Assembly (NCBI GenBank): GCA_905221605.1
Contig: CAJNDS010000257.1
Span: 62,001-126,000, forward strand
DNA length: 64,000 bases
From: Symbiodinium natans
Lineage: Eukaryota; Sar; Dinophyceae; Suessiales; Symbiodiniaceae
Direction: 5' to 3'
The position numbers were made by a program, and so were the translations under genes. This document shows positions 52,101 to 64,000 of this stretch, one piece after another (the first letter of the stretch is position 1; each line of letters opens with the position of its first letter). Below the pieces are notes generated by a model. It saw only the letters and a list, made by a program, of their open reading frames with translations. It was not told where the DNA came from and did no database searches.

Positions 52101-53429
52101 CATCCCTGCATGCGTCAGCATTTGTCAGTGGTGTCATCAACGGGTCCATATACAGAGTCCACAGACGATGTCTTGGCCAGAAACAGGCCGGACTTTGGCA
52201 TAAAGACAAACATCAAAACATAGCAGGCCTACAGTACTTTCCGCCAATTGAGCACCTGTGCGCCGATGCATTTGGTACATTGCAGAGTGTTCACATATCC
52301 CACATACATGGCATCTTCGGTATGCCAAGCAACCGACAGGTTGAGCCTCGAAACTTGTGGAGAGCCTTCGAAAGCCAAAGGCTCCCGTGCCATTGCACAG
52401 CTACCGCATGTTGCGGCGCTTGGACCCGATCGTGCAACTTTTTACTCTGTACTGTTGTTGCAGTTTAGGGCTCAAACGAACCAGTTGACTGCCCATATCC
52501 AAAGTAGACTTCGACAACAGATATACATCGAAGCTTGACCTATCTGAGGTGGCAGGCCCGCCAGATCAACTCTTTGGACAGGCGTGTGACATCCGCATGG
52601 TGCCTGATGCAGCAGTGTTAGGTTTAGGGGGCAGCTCTCGATCGTTTTTGGTTACCGTTTCCCTCTTCCTCGCTCCCCATCTCCCCGCGGGTGCAGGTTC
52701 TACGTCAAGCTGAACGACTTGTTACCAGGCAGCAATCGTGCACGTGTAGTTGTCCTCAACTAGTTGGGTTCAAGAAGCAACAGTTCCCACTGCGACCCTG
52801 TGCTCCGCTATTGACGCTGCTGCTGTGCAGTCTTCTTCCGCTTGGCTGCTCTGGACTGCTATCTGTCGTGCCCCCAGTCTCAAGATCGGCAGCTGCAGGC
52901 AACGATGGTGGCTTGGAGTTCTCGCGATGTTGGGTTGTGTGGTGAACTTTGTCTTGAGGCGCCTCAGCGCTGGGTTGCTGCCTTCAAGCAGAACTTAAGT
53001 TCGTACTTGCGGTTCACAATTCAGAGCCATAAATCATGAATGAGGATGTCGTTCATGAAATGAGGGCATTAACACTTCATGGCGGCAAGCCTCGGGTTTG
53101 TCTGCAAGCAGCCAGCTTCCAGAATTGAAAAGTTGAAAGGCTGTAGGTGCTAACTCACCCAAGAAGTAAAGACAAGTTTTTTGCTGACAAGCAAGGACAT
53201 GGAATAACAATGGATACTAAAGATCGGCGAAAAATCGGCCAAAGTTCGCGGCGAGTTTGCGGCTTCACTTCGGGATCGCTTGACAAGGCTTCGCGTCAAG
53301 CGCCCGGAGTTTTTGCTTGTCTGCTTGTGCCCTTTCAAGGTGGTTGTGGCTTGCCTGGTGCCGGTAGGGCGGAAGGCCCTTGTCTAAGCTTGATAACTGA
53401 ATTGCTTTTGGACTCTGATGAGTTTGGAA
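49113..53429. other. No confident gene
   Basis: Many short frames, none with motifs. A short gggccggttg repeat lies at about 49279-49310 and a ttttcggtgtc pair at about 49590-49615. The longest frames here (up to 180 codons) show no protein-like pattern. Confidence 0.45.
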
Positions 53430-54830
53430 GGCTTGGGTGCACACACGCAATCTATCAAGTCGGCTATGCTGTTTCGGGTCAAGGCTGCGAGTTCACGCAT
53501 AAAGCATGTGTGATTGTGCTTGTGCTTTCTGTTGTTTTTGTGTGTTGCTTACGGTTTTCTCGATGTTTGCTTTGTGCAATGAGAGCCCGGGGAAATTATG
53601 AACATAGTATTGTGAGGGTGAAGAAGAGAAACGGGGTTCGTACTTTCTTACAATTAATATTATTGCGCGCTGTCATCATATTATTTGTTTTCACTTCTCT
53701 CTACACAATATTAATACTGGTTTCGCTCATGTGTTCATTAGATTCATGCGTTCGTTTCCCTTCCTGAAAGCTTAATTCACACGGACTAGTAATGTAGCAC
53801 CCGTAATATAGTATTCTTGTTTCGTTCGTGCATTCGCTTCGCTTTTGTACAAATAATTCAGACACTTCTCTTCACGGTACATTCAGGCTGTCACTTGTGG
53901 TTCGCTTGTTCATTCGGCTCACTCATTCACTTCAAAAACAGAAAAGCGAAAGATAATAGGGGCTTTTTAGTTCATTCCTTTCACCTTCATGTGCAAGTCT
54001 ATGATTCATCAGCTGTGGTGCAAATGACTATGGCTTTTGCCTTCTGCTTTTCTGATTCTTGGTGGCCTCTTGCTTTGGCGTTTTTTCGGTTGATTGCTTT
54101 GTGCTTTAGTGTTTTGCTTTGTTCTATGTGTTGCCTTCTGCGTTTATGTTTCTTGCTTTGCTTGTTGTCGTGTATTTGTTTGCAAAGTGCTCTTTTGCAC
54201 TTGGTTCTATGCCTTCGTGTTGTTTACGCTTTATGCTGTGTTCTACATCTTCTACATTCTGATTCTGTACTCATTTTGGTTTGTGCTTTGGTCTTTGTCT
54301 CTGGTGTTCTGCTCATTTCGTGCTGTTTGTGTTTTGCTGGTTTTTGATAGGGGGGGAGATGGCCCGGCGTCCGGTAGCAAGAGAATGAACCAGCAAACGC
54401 CTGGCAAATCCTAAGTGATTTTTCCATCAAGACACAGAGGACATTAGGGGGCATATGGAGCAAACTGGGAAGGCAGTAGGAGTGCTTTCAATAGTTTCTA
54501 CTAGCCTATGAAGCAGAAAACCGAGAGGAAAAGGATGAACAGTAAAGGCAGAGAGAGAAATACAGGTTTGCCTATGCAGCTACAAAAGCTTGAGGGTTGT
54601 CGGTAACCAGAGGCAAGGAGGCCAAGAAGCAAGACAACAAGCACCTACAAGAAATGTAGGGCTTGTCAGGGTTAAAACATAGGTGTGGCTACTCCAATAT
54701 GAGGAAATAGAGGTTTGCCGCTAAAGTAAACGTAGGAGAAACTGAGGAGAGACAGGTTCTCTTCTGCAAAAACAAAAGTCCAAAAGCAACAGAATCCAGA
54801 AACAATCCGGGCCCTTTATAGCTGCCCACC
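53430..54830. other. Compositional switch: T-rich then purine-rich
   Basis: From about 53500 to 54345 the plus strand is strongly T-rich (ttgtgctttgg-type words). From 54351 (gggggggag) to about 54830 it is A/G-rich. Leu/Cys/Phe-rich frames of 106-176 codons in the first half follow from the T-richness and are not called as genes. Confidence 0.5.
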
Positions 54831-57800
54831 ATCAGGCTCCGTCTATGCTTCAGCTTGTGTCAACATGCTCGGGATGGTCGCCAGATGCCAAAGGCATGAG
54901 CCTGGATGCTGTTTGTATTCCAATTGCGGCAGTGTCATTGCAGGGAGTGCTGGATCTTCCCATTGTTAGGTGAAGCTGTGTGTGCGATGTTTGTGCAGTT
55001 ATGAACGTTCTGTGCATGAAACTCGTGTGATCCTCGCGTAGTTTTTGCCCAAGCGTGTCACATGAGAAGCTGGAGCCTCGCATGACTTGGCCACGGGTTC
55101 TGAAGCTTGCATGGTGGCTGCCGGAGTTCGATTGACATGGCCAGCCGAAACGCGCAGACGGTCTGGGTCTCTGCTGGAGGGCTTCGGAACCCCAAGCAAA
55201 TCATGTTGCAGCACAGCTGTTGTTATTTGCAATATGAGGTACCAGTGGAAGTTGGGGCAGCTGACGATGATTTTGAGGTGCCGCCTTCGGTAGATCTCGC
55301 AGGGACCTCCACGCTATGAGAACGTGTTGCTGTCACCTGCACAGCGTGGTCACACTCGGCATTTGTCTTGCGTGGCAGGCATCACCTTCTTCTTCAAGCT
55401 CCCGCAGCCTTATGGCCGGGGGGGAAGGGGGGCTGTCGAGAGTAAACTACAGCGCAGAGAAATGAAATGAGTTCGGAAACCCTCCATCAGACGGCGCACA
55501 CAGCTGTACGATGCTGTGCAGGAAAACTGCCGTGTGCTGCAGCTTGGTGTTACAGCTCAGTTCTCTTTATTTTTGTTTTTGCGTGGCCAGGCTGCCGAAG
55601 CCAGAAGAAGCTTCCAGGCCCCTCATTTTCACTTCTGCAGTCGATGTCCGGTGCCATTTCCCTGCGGTCACAGACACATTGTCAGTGTGACCTTACGTGG
55701 TGGCCGTACTTTGAATGGTGTGCCCGCTTATCCAACGTGGCAGGACCTGATTGCAGATCTAGGAGCTTTGCAGGCGAAGCTCTTAGAGGCCACGGGTGCG
55801 GACTGCGCAGTAGGCGTGTGTTTTCATGCCCGACAGGGTCATGCTCCTTTGCGTGCACTTCTGACCTTCTGACAAGCTGTGGACCTGTGGTGGCGGTGAC
55901 AAGTTGACAGGCACATGTGCAAGAATTACAAGCTTCCGCTCCGTCGACACTCCTGGAGCCAACTACACCTGCCAGCTGCCCTCCGCATCTGGAGGCCTTA
56001 GTTCTGAGCATTGTTTGGCAGGTTGACTTGCAGGGAAACGCAGAAAGTGCCTTGAAAACCTTGTCATGGCCCTAGTCTTAGCGTGTTGGCGTGGTAGATG
56101 TGCTGCCAAGTCTGCCATCTCAACCCCCCCCACCGATCCCCACCGATCCTCATTGGGTCCGAAAGAAAAAATGCAAAAATGCCGTATGTGCTCACAGTAT
56201 TCTTGGTTTTTTTTGAGCCCAAAAATGGAGACCAGAACAGAAGGCGATTCGCAGCTGCAAGGCCCTTTGTTTTCCTCTTCAGCACATGAAAGCCCTCAGA
56301 TTCGGATTTTGTCAGTTTTGACTTTCATCCTTACGAAATGTATCGGTGAGGAGGGGGGGGCAGGCCACGACTCAGTCCGATCTCGGTCGTGTGGGCAACT
56401 GCGAGGCACTTTCGAGATGCGAACCATAGCGTCGGGAGCGGCATGAGACAACTTGAGATGAAGCAACTTGAGATAGCTTGAGGCCTCGAGTCCGGCACAT
56501 GTGTCCTCTATCGCAGTTCGTCATACCGGGCTTGGCGTGCAGAGAACTCGAAACCTTTCTTGGGTTGACCCATTGATTCACTAGCCGAGTCATTTGACCC
56601 TACATATTGGAGCCCATTAGTCCAACCTCTTGGGCCCAATGTGGTTGGCACAAGAACCCACTAACAAGGTTCACGTGATCGGGTTCGTGACTGCGAGTGA
56701 ATGGGTTAATGGACATGCCACGCCAGCCTGTGTACATGGGGCAGGGTGGGCTGCAGATTTGCTTGAGCGGGCAGGTGGCCACAGATGCTGTGGACATTGG
56801 CTCCCCGGAGAGGCCCACGAGTCTCAGTATTTTTCTCATGTGCGCGCCTCTTACGCCCAGGCTGGGCCGTCTGTCACCGATCCACAAGTTCATGCTGGCA
56901 CGGCAGCGGGGTGCATTCGCGGCTCGCAGACTTTCTGACGAGAGGGAATCTGAGTGCCTCGGATGATGTCCAAGGCGTGATTTCTGGATTTGGAGTAGAT
57001 ATTCAGTCAGGCACCTGTAAGGTCGCATAAAGTTGGATTCAAACTGTGTAGCCTTAGACAACTCGAAGTTTCAGAAGCCCCACTCCTTCGGAAGTACGTT
57101 TGTCAGGAATGTGCGGCAAGCGTTCCTGGGCTGCAGTGGGGATGTCTGAGGCTACATAAGTATTGTCTGAGTGGCAGTCGTAAACTGATGTGAGCTGCAG
57201 GTTGGGTGGGAGACGCCGGAGTATCACAGCAACGGACAGGCTAGCCTTGGCCATGAGCCACTTTGTCGCAGTGGACTAGATTGACTAGATTCCGGGTTTT
57301 CACCTGTGAAGGCACAGTCACAGAGGCATGTTCAATTTCCGAGTGCTAAGACCAGGCTGGGAGTGGGTTTAGCAAATTTTTGTGGGGCAGCTCCGCACAC
57401 GAGAAGTTGCGGTACCGAAGGAGATGCGGCCGCTTTCGAGGAGCAAGTCCGAAAGGAGGCCTCCTCCTACGAGGTGCATGGGGTCCGTGCAGGGATTGGG
57501 TTGACCAATTATGTGTCAGTGTGGGAAAACTTTGAAAACCCTTGGCTCCAGTAGCAGCACGTTCCATCAAGTTCCACTAGGTGGATCGCTACCAGCTTCG
57601 GTCCAATTTTGACATTGGTGACATCGAGCTCGTGGAATCCTGGCACGCTGCAAATGGGGGCGGGGGGGCGGGGAAGGGGGGGGAGAGGTATGGCGGAGTT
57701 CTGTCGGGTTTTGTACTCCTCGATGTTGAGATCTTGCCCTCTTCTGGGAAAAGGTAGCCACGAAGGCTGAGACCTGAGATCTGAGACCTTCTGAGGAGAT

Positions 57801-60540
57801 GAAGCGCAGAAGCATCACAAAGCAGTACTCAGACGCACCTTGGAAGTGTTGTGGGCCATTGCTGTGGGTTGTTTCAGGCTCTGGACTGTCTGTTTTTCAC
57901 ACCACTGGTGTTTCAGAGAGAAATCTCAAGAGCACGACAGACCCGTGATTGCTCGACTGAAGCTGGTTTGTGCAGAGTCCCAACGCTTGTGGTGGTAGAA
58001 GATGCCTTATGACTGTCCTTCTGGTGTGGACGTTGTCGGGTCGTCTGATGTGTCGATGAAACAAGCATGGCCTACGCAGGCAGCTGAGCCACATCTAAAG
58101 CGCACGACTTCTTCGGACTCGGATCCAGGAGGACCAACACCCACGGAGGCAGGACACAAGCACCGAGTGGTGTGTTTTTGGGAACTTTGCGCGCGCTTGG
58201 ATGCGGGGTGCAATCGCCATCGGTCTCAGGTGCAGGAAGATCGCATGTTGAATTCCTGGTCGAAGCTGTTCCCCATCCACCCGCCGACTGCTCGGAAGGG
58301 ATCGTCAGTGGGCTAGAGCAAGGACATGCATCTAGACAAGCCCGCATATGTGGGATCTTCATTGGGCTGCATGTCAAGCCGGCCATGCTTCGGGTGTGTC
58401 CAGGTTCCAGGTAATTCTTGGGGTTCGTCTCGGGGTTCTGTGCTTACTGTGCAAATGGGGCAAAAATGCATTGAGGTCTTCGAGGAGACGTATTGCGTGG
58501 GATGCTTGGAGCCAACGATTGGGGGCTTATCAGCACTCTGTTTCAGCCAGTTCGGTGGTGTAGATTCAGTAGAAGGCCGAAACTGACTTTCCTTTCCTGA
58601 GCGAGGCCAGAGCTTTAGGCCTGTTTGTTGTGTTTATTCTAGTTGGGACCCCAACCTTAGTCTTCGATTCCGAATTGATACCAGGCAAACGTTCTGGGAC
58701 TGCCCTTTCAAGTGGGCTGAGAGGCAGATTCCGCATAGAATGGTGTACGAGAACTCAGGGACATCAAGGTTTGTCTTTTGACAGTGCGGCACTGACCTTG
58801 GGTCCAGCCACTTGAGTGGTGCGGCATGGCTTGGCAGATTCCTTTCAAGCCCCTTTGTTCCTTACAGCTCTCACTAACCCCATGTTGGCTCTCAATCCCC
58901 TACCAACACGCCGATTGACCTCCGCGCCCTTGTAGCGGTCCCGGGAGGAGGATGAGGTGAGACACGTTGTTTCCGCACGGGTGCGATTCAAGATTTGGGC
59001 GCGACGCCTGGAAGTGGTTTGGGCGTAGACATAACCATTCTTGCTCCGTCTTGCTTCCGCCCCTTCCACCGTGTGGAAAGGACCAAGGACCTTTCACGTC
59101 TGTTCCTGCCGGCCAGGCGGTCGGGCGCGGAAAAATCTGCATGCGACTGCGCCGATCCATCCGAACCCTGAGCCCCAAATCGCAAACCTGCTGCGCAGTG
59201 TAGCTGACGTTGGTTCAGTGCAGTGAGTCAGTAGTAGCTAAATGTCCTTGCACACGCGTTACCTGTTCAACAACACTCAAGCACCACAAGCCCAAGGAAC
59301 TACTGGCAATGGCCTTGCTTTTCTTCGACATGGCTGCTTGGCTCGTGTTCGTGAGTTCTTGCTCTGTATGCTGGCCAGGGCCCTGTGTTGTCTACACTCG
59401 TGGTACGACACAAGCTTGCAAATGGGCTGATAAACCCGGGCCCTTTCAGTTTGCGCGGACGGGTCTTGGAGGTTAGGAGCCAAAGCTAACAACCAACCGT
59501 CGTCGGACTTTCAGGGAAGTTTAAGAGCTGCAGCACACTGTAATGTTCAGGTTGCTACTCCGATGATGGCAGTTGCCTCAGCCAGCTCAACATGGAACTG
59601 TGGAACAACTCTTCAGAGTGCCGTTGCGGTATGTTGTTGTCATGTCTGCCGGCTCGTCTCCGTTTTCAAAAAGATCACAAGTTATATGTCGTGCATGCAT
59701 GCTAGCCAGCTGTGCCAAGTTTGGCTTATCGTGGCCGTCTTGCAGGTCTTTGATTTGCCAGACGTAGCTTTTCTGCGTGTGATGAGCGTTCCTGCCTTAG
59801 CCGACTCCAATGTCAAAGACTTTCTGAGTCTTTGAGTCTCTCCTCAGAAGATTCCACATGTCAAGTTGCTTCGGACTTGGAGTTGCTCTGGACACATGGC
59901 GCCGACTTAGGTCGCTTGCACTCTCTATTGGATGCTTGACATCCCAATGTCTATGCTGACTGCCACATACCGGAATGGGAACCTGGTGACCAGCTACTGG
60001 GTTATCTTTCATATGCTTCTCGTCGGCAGGGATCTCTCAGCCGCACCCAAAGCATTCCTAGGCCCTCTTAGGCCCCAAAGATCACGTCACAAAGAAGACC
60101 ATACCAAGACCTTGTACCATGTCGAGAGCGGCGCCTCAAAAAGAAAGGTACTCACGAACATGGATGCCAATCGATGTACTCCTTGTGGCGGGCTTAGTGA
60201 AGCTGGTCATTATCTCCTGTGTCACCGTTGCATCATGCAATGAGTGCAATGTTGAGGCGTGTGTGGATTTGGTTGCGACCGTTGCAGATGTAAGCACTGC
60301 CGATACGCTCACATTGGCAAGAGCGGTCAGGCAGGGTTGCATCGAACAGACCCCATTCATGAAGCAGGAAACTCTTTGTTGTGGCTGTTAACTGGCTGCG
60401 CTTGGACCATCGTTGCACACCCACTGATGCTGTGTCCGTGCAAGTGCAAGTCATATGAGTAGCAGGCAATTACTGCAGGCTGATACAGGTACCTTGTAAC
60501 AGTGGCAAGCCGAAAGCAGAGCACGATCTCACGGCCAATG
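54831..60540. other. No confident gene; one possible exon
   Basis: A stretch ending at 55872 reads HFHFCSRCPVPFPCGHRH, then LPTWQDL-like wording (AYPTWQDLIADLGALQAKLL). It follows a pyrimidine-rich tttttgcgtggccag, so it may be an exon with Cys/His residues. A G-rich block lies at 57656-57684. Otherwise no gene, repeat family or RNA is recognised. Confidence 0.35.
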
Positions 60541-60594
60541 CTGCAACACTGCCTGCAACACTGCCTGCAACACTGCCTGCAACACTGCCTGCAA
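60541..60594. repeat. 12-bp tandem repeat (ctgcaacactgc)
   Basis: Four and a half near-perfect copies. No coding meaning is assigned. Confidence 0.95.
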
Positions 60595-62047
60595 ACCACA
60601 ACGACGCACTTCTTTCATGCAGGACTGGGCGAATCCTCCGAATGTTGCGGCTGGCACGGTTGCTGCGTGTTGTGAAGCTGCACCTGAGCAAAAGTCAAGC
60701 AGAATTTTAGGGCCTGGATGCAAGGGGTGCCAGGGGCTCTCATTTTATTTGGGCAAGCGCCTAGCTTTGCTCGGGCTATGCTCCTGCTATGCTTGGTCTG
60801 CCGCAGTTCCTTCAGGAAGCGCCTCTCCGAAGACTTTAAGCGGCGCTTGGCAGGCGAAATCGATGCTCGGCGGATGATGAAATGCTCATCGTGAACCTTT
60901 GCAAACTATGGTGTGAACATTGTAACATGGTCCAATGAAACAGTCCTGACAACACACACGAGGCCGTTTTTCTGGTGAATGTCACCCAGCTCTTCATGTC
61001 GACTATGCTGCTGACCCATGTCCTGGCATGTGTGCCGCAGCAGCACCTGATGTTTGTGATGTTGAATAGAAGAACTGTCAGTCCTTTGCACACAAGTCTC
61101 AGCATCAAGGGATTGAAGCATCAGTCGTGTTAAGTTTCGGCGCTCCGGTGTAGCTGCCTCTGCTTGACGTGAGGTGTGGTATTGGCTTGGCAGCGAGGCC
61201 TCGGCGAAAGTGTTATGAACAGAACCTTGAGCACAGGCACGTGCCCCGCTAGGAAGAAGGATGGGTCTACACCGAAGGATTGCATGGCCAGGATCTAGGA
61301 CAGCTCCTGGGTCAGAGGAATCAGTGTGGTTAGAATGGTTGGAACCATTCGAAGCTGGGTATCCAGGCCTGTTCGACGAGGCAGAGAAGCCAACACCAGG
61401 TCCTGTAAAAAAGCCTAAGACAAAGGTTGGCGCCTTCATCAAAAGCCCCCCTACTTGCTGAGTGCTGGCATGTGTTCTGTTGTCCTGAACGTGTGGGTTG
61501 CTGGTGTGGAAAGGATAAACATCATTCTGAAGTTTCTTCATCAGTTCAGTCAGGATCAACGAAGTAGAAAGGATCAAACACAAATTCAGGCGCTGACATA
61601 AGAGACAGGAGGCGAGGGAGGGTAAGCACAGGCCGGGAGTCGAAGACAGGAAGGAAAGAGAGGGACATAAAGAAGTAAAGAGAGACAGCAGGAAGAAGGA
61701 AATGCCGATATTTTCACACAGAAATAAAGAAAGGAAGAAAAAGAAGGAGAACATGAACAAAAGAAAGAACGAGCGAGAGAGAGACAGTATCAGATTCCTC
61801 GTCTTCGAGGAGTCTTTTCTGTTGGGGAAGCAAGGGTTGAAAGAGGGACAATATGGCGAAACGACGTACAAACAGGCTTCTGAAGCCGACTTCAAGAACG
61901 CTTTGTTCCTTTCAGTGAGTAGCCGTGGCAAACGTATACATTTCGCGGACCCCAGCCACTTCTTGGGACAGCAACGAATTTGAGCCCAGAGCCGGCCGGC
62001 ACTCGGGATGGGACCATACATCATGATGCGAGGATTGTGTTAGTGAT
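60595..62047. other. No confident gene; purine-rich tract
   Basis: From about 61560 to 61795 the plus strand is dominated by A and G (ggaaggaaagagagg, aaagaaaggaagaaaaag). The 372-codon minus-strand frame spanning it owes its Phe/Leu/Ser stretch to this tract and is not called. Confidence 0.5.
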
Positions 62048-62065
62048 GGGGGGGGAGGGGGGGGG
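62048..62065. repeat. G-rich tract
   Basis: Eight G, A, nine G. Simple low-complexity DNA. Confidence 0.85.
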
Positions 62066-62234
62066 AGCTGCTCGGCCCCCGAGCCCCCCCGCCTTTCCAG
62101 AAAGCGTGGTGAAGGGTTTTTCAGCAGAGGTGGTCTTCGTGAAGTTGTCGTGATGGTATGACATCAGGGTATTAAGGAGCGATTTGAACATTGAGTCATC
62201 TTCATCCGCGGGGTACGGTTGGCGGGACCCACCG

Positions 62235-62500
62235 CACCTCCGGACAATCGCGCTGGCGCGTGGGGCGTCCTCTCTTGGTTCTCCCGGCGTGTCCTGACGC
62301 TGGCAAATGGGGCGTCCTTGATCCTCTAGGTGCTTCTGGCGTGTCCTGACGCCGGCGCGTGGGACATCCTCGAAATTCTGATCACAAACGACGACCCTCT
62401 CGGTGATCGCGGGGTGTCCTGGCGTCCACGAATTTTTGGGGGGCAAACGACATCCTTGCGGTGCTTGCGGTGTGTCCTGACACGCTGGCCTTTTTGCTTG
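62235..62500. repeat. Degenerate ~65-75 bp tandem repeat
   Basis: gtgtcctgacgc(t/c)ggc and related gtgtcctggcgtcc words recur about four times with intervening ggcgtcct or gacatcct words. Confidence 0.65.
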
Positions 62501-64000
62501 CAGCCTCCTGCACCGTTTGCACGACGACGACGACAAAAGCTTGGGCCCTTGGCCTTATGCGTGCCCATTGTCCCTTGCTGCCAGGTGGACCGCGTGCACC
62601 ACATCGCTGGCAAATGTGCGTGGGTTGCGGCCCGCGAATACTGTGGGAGATGATGTCTGGATGACGGATGGGATGACGTGTCGGATAAGCTCTTTCGTCG
62701 TACCGTCTTCCAAAATGTTTCGTCTTGCTCAAATGTGCCAGTCTCACCAGCTGTTACAGTAATTAGCCAAAACTGGGGGGTCCGAGGCGAATTTCGATGT
62801 AGAGCGGATACATACTGTCAATGTGCAATTCCTATTGCCCAAAAGAGGAACAACCCAAAGTGTGCAGTTCTGCACAGTTTCGAATCTCAGAGGATCTATC
62901 TACATCCAGAGCATGCAGTGGTCGCTGGCGAGGCGGCATTGGGGGCCTAGAGCACGGCACAGCGTGTCATTTTGGGTGCCTTTAGGTCCCTGATAATTTG
63001 CAAGCCAGCATGTTAGACGCTAGATATCGTCAGATACTTGCAAAAGCCGAAAAATTCCGTGCAGTTGGCGTCACCTGGAAGGTTGCACCCGATCTCGCTC
63101 CGTGACAACATGCCTCTCGGGCTTGACGGGTTCGGCAACCTCAAAGCCATAATGAAGCTACGGCGTTCCATAGCGTACCTACGTCAAGTACAACTTCAAG
63201 TTTCGTCGGCACATCCCAGGAAACTACGTCTGCAGCAGGAACGCATCTTCTCTCTCGTCGCCAGCTTTGGGTCACTGCTCTTCTCATCCATGTTCATCAG
63301 CGCCTGTACGCAATTCGTTGCTGTGTGCTTGTTGTTGTGGTATTACATGTCGTGCAGTAGCGGCGTTTCAGAATTTCATCCCTTGTTCAACTTTCAAGCT
63401 GAACTGTCTCAAAAAATGGGTACTTTTCCGAGGCAATGTTACGAACACCATGGCCAAGTTGGCGCACATGTGGAGCCCTGGCCCATTCGTTTGATTGTCT
63501 GATGGCTATCGAATTTTTCACACCAGTAAAGGGTTTTGCGCGGAAAGCCATCTCATCTTCCAGAAGACTGACTAGATACGACGAGGTTACCCAGCGTGAG
63601 GCCCCGACTCCGTGGAATTTGCCTTCGAAACACCCGAAACTCCGCCGAGGTTTGCTTCCGTTACCACAACTCCATGTAGTTACCCCGGTAGCTAGGGCCC
63701 GAGAAGACGTGGACTCAGGGACACAGCCAGAGGCAGAGGAATAGGCAGCCGGAACCTCGGAAAACCTCCGACGATTTTTGCAAAAAGAGCAAGGAAGGCT
63801 TGACTGATGTTTGCAAATCGAACCTGTTCTGGGACGCAAATGGAGATTTCATGATTGCAGGTCATTTGATAAGTGATAGAGATGTGGCGCCGCTAGCCGC
63901 TAGTTTGTGGCCCGGCTATGACAAAGCGTTGGCAGACAGGCGGAGGAGCTTGTGTGTGGTGGTAGTTCGTTTACCCTGAATGCTGGTCTACTCAGCCCCA
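62501..64000. other. No confident gene
   Basis: A frame with ATG at 63110 ending at 63502 contains a hydrophobic stretch (SLLFSSMFISACTQFVAVCLLLWYY) that could be a membrane segment, but neighbouring frames look equally open. Nothing else supportable. Confidence 0.35.

Noticed and set aside
53817..54414. Membrane-protein-like ORFs (Leu/Cys/Phe rich)
   Set aside because: Explained by T-rich composition; overlapping frames look equally hydrophobic.
60906..62024. 372-codon minus-strand ORF
   Set aside because: Its Phe/Leu/Ser core is the reverse complement of a purine-rich tract; the rest has no protein-like pattern.

Overview
The window looks like nuclear DNA of a dinoflagellate, most likely a Symbiodiniaceae/Suessiales-type alga. 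That is inferred from long stretches with no dense genes, interstitial TTTAGGG-type telomere-like tracts, many minisatellites, and several retroelement families whose reverse-transcriptase wording I associate with dinoflagellates. No bacterial-style operons, rRNA genes, CRISPR arrays or convincing tRNA genes were found. Introns and trans-splicing cannot be resolved by eye, so single-exon host genes are under-called.

Layout. 1-4268: a coding fragment cut by a 324-bp dispersed block, then three successive reading frames giving a Cys/His-rich mini-protein, a low-complexity protein, and a ZZ-like zinc finger followed by a degenerate kinase-like region. 4269-15362: mostly repeats. They include a duplicated 217-bp block flanking an insert, two short unknown ORFs, several minisatellites, and telomere-like tracts joined to a dispersed repeat. 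15740-18402: a decayed RT/RNase H retroelement followed by a 261-bp direct repeat around a 580-bp segment.

20736-30610: an older RT/RNase H element split by a well-preserved Ty1/copia-like LTR retrotransposon (22030-30370). The copia element has identical 134-bp LTRs, a 5-bp target duplication (gtctt), an initiator-Met-type primer site and a polypurine tract. Gag-protease and pol lie in one frame separated by a single UAG. Pol carries an N-terminal SAP-like motif and ends in a membrane segment and an Ada-like cysteine motif.

32211-32936: the best candidate host protein gene, an orphan alpha/beta protein. 39201-45663: a Penelope-like element with three ORFs, an N-terminal GIY-YIG endonuclease on its RT ORF, an unusual YVDN catalytic box, and identical 300-bp terminal direct repeats bordered by (GT)n. 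48315-49112: a 798-bp element with 35-bp inverted termini. The rest, mainly 49-64 kb, shows no confident gene and contains simple repeats and compositional shifts.

The most notable content is the nested copia insertion and the GIY-YIG Penelope-like element. Both look young because their terminal repeats are identical.
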